Assembly: GCA_030374735.1 (NCBI GenBank) | Contig: JASCIV010000886.1 | Location: 1 to 10,766 of the forward strand | Reading direction: 5' to 3' | Length of the DNA: 10,766 nt | Source: Gracilaria caudata | Lineage: Eukaryota; Rhodophyta; Florideophyceae; Gracilariales; Gracilariaceae | In this document: piece by piece, positions 1 to 6,341 of the stretch | Layout: each line of letters begins with the position of its first letter | Numbering within the stretch: position 1 is the stretch's first letter | The notes under the pieces: generated by a model | Told to the model about the DNA's origin: nothing | Databases searched by the model: none | Seen by the model: only the letters and a program-made list of their open reading frames with translations | Position numbers and translations under genes: made by a program

Positions 1-80
1 GGGTGTGAGGAGGGATGACGGTAGTAAGGGGTGGTCGTGGCGAGTGGTGGGACACGATTGGGGCACGGCGAACTCGAGAC

Positions 81-128
81 GGGGGCGGTGGGCGGGCGGG
101 AGAGGGCGAGGGAGGCAGGGAGGAAGGG
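81..128 (+). other. G-quadruplex-like G-run cluster
   Basis: At least seven runs of three or more G occur within about 48 bases, separated by loops of one to four bases. This satisfies the usual G3+N1-7 pattern several times over. That is seen directly; folding and any function are inference. Confidence 0.6.
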
Positions 129-263
129 AGGCGTTGCGCGGCGTGGCACGTGGTGGCTGCGGCATGGCTGAGCGCTGGCGGCGTGTGAGCGCGACGCGTG
201 CCGTCGCCGCGCCGCGCACTTTGAATTTTTGGACGTGGCGGCGCCCAATCGGAGCCGCCGCCG

Positions 264-290
264 GCGCGCAGCGCGCGCGCGCCGCGCGCG
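264..290. repeat. Alternating GC tract (Z-DNA-prone)
   Basis: A nearly pure alternating GC stretch with one interrupting A and one phase slip. Alternating CG dinucleotides are the classic Z-DNA-forming sequence. It lies just downstream of a CCAAT pentamer. No function can be assigned from sequence alone. Confidence 0.5.
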
Positions 291-512
291 GAGGCGCGGG
301 CTGACAGCGCTGACAGTGCGCCGGGTGCGCGCCAGCTGGAGCGGTGGCCAGCTGGCCGGCGTCGTGGGCGAGCTGGGCGCAGCCAAGTGCGGCTGCAGTG
401 CTTTACGGGCGCGCACATGCGTAACGGTTTTAGCGGCGGCTACTGCAGTTTCTGGATGCATACCGCTGCTACCTGTACCCCTAGATACCGATGTTCATTG
501 CTGGCGTTGCGC

Positions 513-1178
513 TCACGCATCCGGCATGGGCGTCATGCGCAGGTACGGCTTGCCGCTGGGCAGCTCCAGCGCCTTGAAGCCCTTCGGGAACAGCTCGGCC
601 GCCTGCTCGTCCTTCACGCTGGGTAGCACCACGCACTCGTCGCCCTTCTTCCAGTCCACCGGCGTGGCCACCTTGCTGCTCACCGCCAGCTGCAGAGAGT
701 CAATCACGCGCAGGATCTCGTCAAAGTTGCGTCCCGTGCTGGCCGGGTACGTCAGCGATAGCTTCACCTTAGTGTCCGGTCCGATCACAAACACCGAGCG
801 CACCGTCATGGGCATGCCGCTCCCCTCGGCCGCCGGCAGCATGCCGTACATCCTGGCCACGCTGCGGTCGCCATCGGCGATGATGGGGTAGCCGATGTCC
901 TTGGCGTCGCTCTTGGCGTACGCGCAGATGTCCGGTACCCACGCCTTGTGCGACGCGGCGTCGTCACACGACAGCGCCAAACATTTTACGTTTCTCTTCT
1001 CGAACTCGGGAAGCAACTGCGACACGCGAGCCAACTCCGTGGTGCAAACCGGTGTGAAATCGGCCGGGTGTGAGAAAAGAATCGCCCAGCTATCCTTGAT
1101 GTAATCGTGTAGCGTTATCTCCCCCTGCGTAGTATCGGCCGTGAAGTTGGGCGCCGTCTCACCGATCAGAGGAGCCAT
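513..1178 (-). CDS. 1-Cys peroxiredoxin (Prx6 type)
   Basis: A complete 221-residue thiol peroxidase that reduces hydrogen peroxide and organic hydroperoxides; members of this family act in the cytosol or nucleus. The N-terminal AhpC/TSA thioredoxin fold holds the motif HPADFTPVCTTE, with Cys45 as peroxidatic cysteine and Thr42 and Pro38 in the usual places. The conserved TGRNFDEILRV segment and the C-terminal 1-Cys domain (VATPVDWKKGD, then LFPKGF and ELPSGKPYLR) place it in the Prx6 group rather than the 2-Cys groups. Length matches the family (about 220). No signal or targeting peptide is visible, because the fold begins at residue 3. The start is an ATG at 1176-1178 and the stop is TGA. 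Extra cysteines occur at 66, 71 and 85. The GDSWG lipase motif of animal Prx6 reads KDSWA here, so phospholipase activity is doubtful. The gene is divergent from the DAHP synthase gene. Confidence 0.97.
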   Translation of the reverse strand: MAPLIGETAPNFTADTTQGEITLHDYIKDSWAILFSHPADFTPVCTTELARVSQLLPEFEKRNVKCLALSCDDAASHKAWVPDICAYAKSDAKDIGYPIIADGDRSVARMYGMLPAAEGSGMPMTVRSVFVIGPDTKVKLSLTYPASTGRNFDEILRVIDSLQLAVSSKVATPVDWKKGDECVVLPSVKDEQAAELFPKGFKALELPSGKPYLRMTPMPDA

Positions 1179-1682
1179 GCTTGTTCACTGTCCGAGATCC
1201 GCACCTTTCGGAGGGGGGCGAGGCTTCGTGGCACTTCTGCTGACGCCGCAACATTCAAGTGTGGAAAGCACAGCCGTCGGCTTCAGATATCTCTCAGGAT
1301 CAGTGCGCGATTCTCCATTGTGAGATTTTTCCCACGACGGCGCGCGCCAATGGCGAGCCGCCATCAGCGCGTTGGTGAATTCTCAAAGCGCCCGCGCCTC
1401 CAGGCAGCTGTAAGCATGCCTATCAGCCAACACGTGCGCCACGTATCGCGTTCGAGATCTCATGCTCATCAAACTGTTGAATGCGCATCTTTGTGCTCAG
1501 TCGCATCCCCTCTTCTATAAACGTCAGGCGGACAAGAACCCCTTACCTGGTTCAGCAAGGCCACCGCCCTCCCCTGTTTGCCCCCCTTCTTAACCAGCGC
1601 TTTATCCCCAACAGTTGCACCTACTTCCCCCCAGTCTGCCACCATCCGATCTCGATACTCTTTTGCAGCCACCAACCTCATC
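1179..1682. promoter_or_regulatory. Divergent promoter region, peroxiredoxin / DAHP synthase
   Basis: About 500 bases separate two divergent start codons and hold no convincing ORF. Visible elements are a CCAAT pentamer at 1347-1351, a CACGTG palindrome (G-box/E-box) at 1431-1436, a TATAAA box at 1516-1521 directly followed by ACGTCA (CRE-like half site), and a pyrimidine-rich stretch from about 1560 to 1680 that would be the DAHP synthase 5' UTR. No TATA box is evident on the peroxiredoxin side. Element names rest on short consensus matches only. Confidence 0.6.
1516..1521 (+). promoter_or_regulatory. TATA box for DAHP synthase
   Basis: A perfect TATAAA lies about 160 bases upstream of the ATG at 1683. 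Transcription would be expected to start near 1545-1550, giving a pyrimidine-rich leader of roughly 130 bases with no upstream ATG between there and the start codon. The match is seen directly; use is inferred. Confidence 0.5.
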
Positions 1683-3267
1683 ATGCTTCCCGCCTTCCTG
1701 CCCCCGGTGGCGCTGCCGATGCCATCGCACTCCGCCGTCGTCTGCGCCTCTCGCTCAGCCCCCCGGATGGTTGCAACCGAACCGCCCGCTACTACCCACC
1801 TTTGGACCCCTGACAGCTGGCGCACAATGCCCATCAAGCAGGTCCCTGAGTATCCCGATCAGAAAGCCTTACAAGACATGGAGCACCGCCTGCGTCGTTC
1901 TCTCCCCCTCGTCTTCTCCGGCGAGTGCGAGGCCCTCAAGCAACTGTTGGCCACGGCTGCCAAAGGAGAGGCCTTCGTCATTCAGGGGGGCGATTGCGCA
2001 GAGTCCTTCAAGGAGTTTGACACCTACGGCGGCAAGAATATCGCTGACACTTTCACGCTTGTCATTCAGATGTCTATCATGCTCATGTACGCGTTGAGGA
2101 GGCCGGTCGTCAAGATTTTGCGAGCTGCTGGTCAGTTTGCAAAACCGAGAAGCAGTCCGTATGAAAAGAAGAAGAACCAGGAGCTCTCTCTGCCATCCTA
2201 TCGCGGCGATATCATCAACGCCGCCGGCTTCACTATGGAGGAACGCTTGCCTGACCCGCAGCGCATGTACAAGGCCTTTGTGCAATCCACCGCCACAATC
2301 AATTTATTGCGTACTCTGGCCTCAGGTGGAGCTCTTGATCTGCATCGAGTTCATGACATCAGTCTACAGTTTGTGAGAAACACCCCGCAGGGTCGCAAAT
2401 ACGCAAAGTACGCCAGCAACATTGATAACGCCATTGCTTTCATGGAATCCATCGGTCTGCAGAGCGATTCTTACAAGGTCAAGCAGGCAGAATTTTATGT
2501 TTCTCATGAGAGTTTGCTGCTTCCTTACGAACAGGCGCTTTGTCGACAAGACCCTGTCACCGGCAAACACTACGCCACTTCAGGCCATTTCCTCTGGCTT
2601 GGAGATCGTACAAGACAACCCGATGGTGCGCATGTAGAGTTCATGCGTGGTATTTCCAACCCCATTGGAATCAAGTGCGGCCCCACCCTCTCTCCCCAGG
2701 ATCTTATTCAACTGCTTGATATTTTGAACCCCGACAATGAGCCCGGAAGAATCACTCTCATTACCAGAGTTGGCGCTGGAAAGGTACACGAACACCTCCC
2801 GAGGTTCATCGAAACCGTGCAGCGAGAAGGTAGAAACGTCGTGTGGAGCTGCGATCCGTGCCATGGAAACACTGAGACCACTCAAGGGGGTTTCAAGACC
2901 AGAAAGTTTGAAAACATTGTACACGAAGTTACGGAGTTCTTTGCCGTCCATGAGAGTATGGGAACCTATCCTGGGGGCGTCCACCTGGAGCTCACAGGCC
3001 AGGACGTGACAGAATGCGTCGGTGGAATGATGGAACTCACGGATGAAGACCTCAAGAAGCGTTACGAAACCCATTGCGACCCCCGACTGAATGGTAAGCT
3101 GTACAATACCCCACATTCTGCGATTTTCTGAGTCGCGAACCGAGCTCAACCCTGGCGCAGTCTAACTTTTCGATCATTCGTTTGTATACCTTATCCCCAC
3201 AGCATCACAAGCGCTTGAATTAGCTCTCAAGCTTTCCGAAGAGATGCAAAACCGATGCATTATATAG
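1683..3267 (+). CDS. Class II (plant-type) DAHP synthase, two exons
   Basis: 3-Deoxy-D-arabino-heptulosonate 7-phosphate synthase condenses phosphoenolpyruvate and erythrose 4-phosphate, the first step of the shikimate pathway. Exon 1 is 1683-3093 and exon 2 is 3203-3267, giving 491 residues. Class II signatures appear in order: TPDSWR near residue 42, QGGDCAES (Cys105), QFAKPRSS, LPSYRGD, PDPQRM, SHESLLLPYEQAL, GDRTRQPDGAHVEF, DPCHGNT (His394), PGGVHLELTGQDVTEC (Glu436), CDPRLN (Asp466). By homology with the Mycobacterium tuberculosis enzyme, Cys, His, Glu and Asp at these places bind the metal. The first in-frame ATG is 1683; the longer open frame begins with TTG and is not used. The first 40 residues are rich in Ala, Ser and Pro, have a Phe near the N-terminus and end near RMVA, like a plastid transit peptide. 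Splicing restores the usual C-terminal helix (ALELALKLSEEM). The gene converges on ARP6. Confidence 0.96.
3094..3202 (+). other. Spliceosomal intron in DAHP synthase
   Basis: A 109-base phase-1 intron with donor GTAAGC and acceptor CCCCACAG. A CTAAC branch-like site at 3162-3166 lies about 37 bases before the acceptor. Joining codon 471 across it gives CDPRLN followed by ASQALELAL, which is the conserved class II DAHP synthase C-terminus. Read through, the frame gives a dozen unrelated residues and then a TGA at 3129-3131. A nearer AG at 3159-3160 is a poorer candidate, because it would not restore the homologous reading. Confidence 0.93.
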
Positions 3268-3631
3268 GCGAACCATATGTACATCTTTCACTCTACTCGC
3301 CTACGATCTCTCCAAACTTCTAAAGCGATCATCACGCATGCAGAGAGGTTTCGGCTATATCTCCCCTCAAAACCTTAATATCCATTCTGATGAGATTAAG
3401 CGACGCTCACAAAGAACGTGAGGATAGTCTCAACATTTTCTAGCAGTGTTTCTCACCCCAAAACTTTCATAAACGACTTTTGATAAGACGATGAGATGCG
3501 ACGCCGTTCTTCTCTGGCGTAACAATAAGCCATCCAAACCTTATGTGATATGAGGCAAGTGGTCAGACGTGATGATCACAGTTTTGGAGCGCAATATGTG
3601 ATTCTGACGGCCCCTTACAGACTTCGCTCAT
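3268..3631. other. Convergent 3' intergenic region
   Basis: These 364 bases lie between the stop codons of DAHP synthase (plus) and ARP6 (minus). They should hold both 3' UTRs. No canonical AATAAA is present on the plus strand. A 70-codon ORF starts at the ATG at 3550, but it runs antisense into ARP6 and has no recognisable content. I see nothing else here. Confidence 0.6.
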
Positions 3632-4906
3632 TCAGTCAACCTCCATCTCATCCCCGTATAACTCTCGCAGTATGCCTTCGGAACCAAGCTCTGCAAACAT
3701 TTCCTTTGAGACAAATCGGACGGAACTCGAATCAGATACAGCGGCTCTTACGCCTCCATTGAACGCAGTCAACGTAGGATCTTTGTCCATTGTGATTCCT
3801 ACATCATATATAGAATCCACCAACGGTCTCAACTCCATTTCGAGTCGCTCCTTAAAGTTCGGAAACAGGCAGTTTCCGCCTGTTAGGACTATGTTCTCGT
3901 ACAAATCACCGCGTACATGTTCGGGACATGATTCTACAGCTTGAAAAATGGTTTCCGCAACCCCTGCTTGATTGAGGCCAATATCTGACGGGTTGAACAA
4001 GATTTCTGGGATGGCAATACGCTCATTGTTCATCTTTAACATTTGTTCCGTTCCGTCCGTCTCTTCACCCTTTCGGAGAACATGACCAACCGGGTCAAAC
4101 ATACTTCTTGTTAAATCAGGAAGAACATACTCCTTGACAATACCTTTCCCGTTCTTAGTGGCAGCAAGTTCGCTCGTGTACGACATCGACAGATAACACA
4201 AACGTTCTTTGACAGCATTTACAACAGCCGTTTCATCAGTCATGTTCCAGGAGCGGTATGTAATCATTTCTCGTAAATAGTTTGTGAGCAGCTTTCCTCC
4301 GACTTTGAGCCTCCTCGCACAGTGGGCTAGCTCCTGTCCTTTCACAATCGGCACAGCTGTCGTGAAAGAAAACCCCGCATCAAGGACAAGACAAGTTGCT
4401 TTCCCAGCTCCCAAAGCAGCTAACCGCTGAGGTGGCACAGGGGCATATTCGGAGAAGCCAAAGGTCTCAAACACAAACTCATCCATTGCGCGTCGCATGT
4501 GCATCGGTACGCCAAGTTGCTCGGTTACAATCAGACTACTCTTCCCAATCTCTGCTTTTGAGAGGCCAATCCCCTGATCGGATGAGAACACGCTGTTCCA
4601 CACGTCGCGCTGAGCATCCCAGACACTAATGAAGCCGAGGTCAATCGGGCGGCGAAAACTCATTCCCGACGTGTCTGGGGCAATCAAGAGTTCTCCACCG
4701 ACCAGGAAATGAGGGGGGCGTCGTGATTTTCCGAGCTTATCAGCGGGAGGTTGTACGGCATTCTTCGCTGGACGGGCAAGAGCATTAGGAACGCATAGTG
4801 CGCTCGGTTGCAGCTCATTCGCTTTGATCCTCTTGCTGTCCTCGACTGAAATCTTTGCTGCTTTGATATGACTGCCGCCATTATCCAGAACTACTCTTGT
4901 TCCCAT
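3632..4906 (-). CDS. ARP6: Actin-related protein 6 (ARP6)
   Basis: A 424-residue ARP6, the nuclear actin-related subunit of SWR1/SRCAP-type remodellers that exchange H2A for H2A.Z. The actin fold is visible from the start: LDNGGSHIKA (phosphate-loop 1 region), then RRPIDLGFISVWDAQRDVW, a feature of ARP6 near its first insert. Next come LIVTEQLGVP, LVLDAGFSFTTAVPIV (phosphate-loop 2 region), and RLKVGGKLLTNYLREMITYR with DETAVVNAVKERLCYLS, which closely follow known ARP6 proteins rather than actin. ENIVLTGGNCLFPNFKERL and DPTLTAFNGG are the C-terminal actin motifs. Length fits the family (about 400-440). The first in-frame ATG is 4904-4906; the open frame extends upstream to a GTG at 5045-5047 but has no actin-like residues there. 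Stop is TGA at 3632-3634. No intron is needed. Alternatives such as conventional actin or ARP4 are excluded by the VGGKLLTN region. Confidence 0.94.
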   Translation of the reverse strand: MGTRVVLDNGGSHIKAAKISVEDSKRIKANELQPSALCVPNALARPAKNAVQPPADKLGKSRRPPHFLVGGELLIAPDTSGMSFRRPIDLGFISVWDAQRDVWNSVFSSDQGIGLSKAEIGKSSLIVTEQLGVPMHMRRAMDEFVFETFGFSEYAPVPPQRLAALGAGKATCLVLDAGFSFTTAVPIVKGQELAHCARRLKVGGKLLTNYLREMITYRSWNMTDETAVVNAVKERLCYLSMSYTSELAATKNGKGIVKEYVLPDLTRSMFDPVGHVLRKGEETDGTEQMLKMNNERIAIPEILFNPSDIGLNQAGVAETIFQAVESCPEHVRGDLYENIVLTGGNCLFPNFKERLEMELRPLVDSIYDVGITMDKDPTLTAFNGGVRAAVSDSSSVRFVSKEMFAELGSEGILRELYGDEMEVD

Positions 4907-5111
4907 TTGTACTCTTTGCTCTTCGTAGCGACGATGAATCACATGACCTCGACCCTCCTTCTGGGAGATGAATTCAGATATTCTACCATTCCTACCAACC
5001 CCGTAGGTTGTCCGCAACAACAAATAGTTTGTTTCAAATTTTTGCACCTGAGCTAACTTCTTGATCCCTGCCTAATTGCTGTAAGCCCCGAAGAAAGAGT
5101 TCATGAAAGGG

Positions 5112-5125
5112 AACCCTTTAGGGTT
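5112..5125. promoter_or_regulatory. Palindrome with telo-box-like core
   Basis: The sequence AACCCTTTAGGGTT has perfect 6-base arms around TT. On the minus strand it reads AACCCTAAA, which contains AACCCTA, the core of the plant telo box, and on the plus strand TTTAGGG, one plant-type telomere unit. In plants telo boxes occur in promoters of growth and translation genes; function here is inference. Confidence 0.4.
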
Positions 5126-5148
5126 GTCCTTGAAGGGTTGTCCTTGAA
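5121..5148 (+). repeat. Tandem duplication of a 14-mer
   Basis: Two perfect head-to-tail copies of GGGTTGTCCTTGAA, at 5121-5134 and 5135-5148. The first copy overlaps the right arm of the telo-box-like palindrome. It could be a duplicated factor site or a recent replication slippage. Confidence 0.85.
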
Positions 5149-5234
5149 GTTCGTACATTACCCCTGACGCCGTCACCCTTCGATTCTCTTCTTGGTCATC
5201 CTCAACCTGGCCAACCGTTCACCCAAGCCGAACC

Positions 5235-6209
5235 ATGTCCACCCCCTTAATCGTGCAAGACCACCTTCGCACAGTCCCCCAAAGGCCGCCATCGCAAAGA
5301 ATAGCGAACCCCAATGCCGCAACGCCCGCAACTTTTCGTGAACTCAACTGGAATCATTCCGAAAACAGCTGTACCAGCCCAAAACCAGAACCCAATGTGT
5401 CGACGTTGACAGGACCCCACTTGCAATATCCTTTCAATGATGACGATTTAAAAGGCCATATTCGAGTTCTACACGCTGCTGTTAAGCTCATTCGAAAAGC
5501 AGGATTCAAAGTCGTCGTCGTCGCTGGCCGTGATGTCACCGAAGAGCAGGAGTTTGCAGAATTGGACAGATGGTCTCATGATCAATTAGAAGCCACGTGC
5601 AGACGTACAGGGGCTGTCAAAGCTACTTTTGCTGTTGGGACGTTACGTGATCCTTGGCTTGTCGTCCGCTGCAACGATGTACAAACGCTCAATGTGCTTG
5701 GTGAAACGTTGAGGGTTCAATTTTTGCTTGCAACTATTCATCATGACAAGCAAACATGGGTACATCCCCCTCTGTCACCGCCATATAGGGTCACAGTAAG
5801 TACAGGTGGCAAAAACGAAAAAGCCGAGAGTATTGCCACCGAGTTCAAGCTTCAGCTTGGTGAAAAGGTTATTTGTAAGGCGTTGTGTTCATATCGAAAC
5901 GCAGAAGTAGACGAAGGTGGTCCGACTGTCGAGCTGTTGGAAACTGCTGCTGAATGGCGAGGACATGGTTTCGGGTCTACGTTGATGGAAGTGCTGGAGA
6001 TGTTTTATGAAAGTTTGTTCGAGGATGTTATGTCAGACAGAGAAGTTAGACTTCTTATTTGTCATGTCACTAATCACCATGCCTCGGAATGGTTTCAGAA
6101 TCGCGGTTATCGTAATGATGATGGCATGGGTGAGGAGCTTAGTAAGGCTCTGGGTCCTGGTGAACATGACCTTGATGAAGATCTCTATATGAGTGATGAG
6201 TTCGATTAG
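5235..6209 (+). CDS. GNAT-fold acetyltransferase-like protein
   Basis: A 324-residue protein whose C-terminal third looks like a Gcn5-related N-acetyltransferase. VELLETAAEWRGHGFGSTLM carries the acetyl-CoA pyrophosphate-binding pattern R-x-x-G-x-G (Arg242, Gly245, Gly247) after a beta strand. HVTNHHASEWFQNRGYRN (Asn280) matches the motif B pattern N..A..f...GY near the end of the fold. The first 70 residues are Pro, Asn and Thr-rich and probably disordered. Residues about 75-185 (KGHIRVLHAAVKLIRKAGFKVVVV onward) form an alpha/beta region I cannot assign. The last 25 residues are acidic. The substrate is unknown. The ATG at 5235 is in a good context (ACC before it) and the stop is TAG. It shares a promoter region with ARP6, but that alone does not imply a chromatin role. 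Confidence 0.75.
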   Translation: MSTPLIVQDHLRTVPQRPPSQRIANPNAATPATFRELNWNHSENSCTSPKPEPNVSTLTGPHLQYPFNDDDLKGHIRVLHAAVKLIRKAGFKVVVVAGRDVTEEQEFAELDRWSHDQLEATCRRTGAVKATFAVGTLRDPWLVVRCNDVQTLNVLGETLRVQFLLATIHHDKQTWVHPPLSPPYRVTVSTGGKNEKAESIATEFKLQLGEKVICKALCSYRNAEVDEGGPTVELLETAAEWRGHGFGSTLMEVLEMFYESLFEDVMSDREVRLLICHVTNHHASEWFQNRGYRNDDGMGEELSKALGPGEHDLDEDLYMSDEFD

Positions 6210-6341
6210 GATGATGATCTTTGATCATTCCAGTGCACCGAGTAAAACCATTTATGACCTACTGTTGTGACTATGTTGTCCTGCACCTCAAGGACTCTTG
6301 GCCTTGAAGCTCGCATCCCCTCTCATTCGGAGTGTTGCATC

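Larger units (their letters stand above)
1..512. other. GC-rich gene-free flank
   Basis: I see no gene in this stretch. It lies downstream of the peroxiredoxin stop codon, so its right end should hold that gene's 3' UTR. The first 130 bases are strongly G-rich on the plus strand. A CCAAT pentamer sits at 245-249, followed by a run of CG dinucleotides. The only long open frames start at GTG or TTG, are rich in Arg, Gly and Ala as any random GC-rich frame would be, and match no family I know. It may be a promoter or CpG-rich intergenic DNA for a gene to the left of the window. Confidence 0.55.
4907..5234. promoter_or_regulatory. Divergent promoter region, ARP6 / GNAT gene
   Basis: A 328-base region between two divergent ATGs. 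It contains a palindrome with a telo-box-like core (5112-5125) and a perfect tandem 14-mer (5121-5148), both about 100 bases before the plus-strand ATG. No TATA box is evident on either strand. The sequence just before the ATG at 5235 is AACC, a good Kozak-like context with A at -3. Confidence 0.5.

Noticed and set aside
229..891. 220-codon plus-strand ORF
   Set aside because: It starts at TTG, lies largely antisense to the peroxiredoxin gene and has no recognisable motif; it is a shadow frame in GC-rich DNA.
1655..1670. Possible 5' UTR intron acceptor (CTCTTTTGCAG) before the DAHP synthase ATG
   Set aside because: No good donor lies between the TATA-box-predicted start and this site; the only GTAAGC-like donor nearby is upstream of the TATA box.
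1578..1682. Longer N-terminus for DAHP synthase starting at 1578
   Set aside because: The codon at 1578 is TTG. The first in-frame ATG is 1683, and the sequence before it fits a pyrimidine-rich leader downstream of the TATA box.
2580..3149. 189-codon minus-strand ORF
   Set aside because: It is entirely antisense to DAHP synthase and shows no family motif.
3268..3762. 70-codon ORF starting at ATG 3550
   Set aside because: Its second half is antisense to ARP6 and the protein has no recognisable feature.
4907..5047. Longer N-terminus for ARP6 starting at 5047
   Set aside because: That codon is GTG; the actin-like sequence begins right after the first ATG at 4904-4906.
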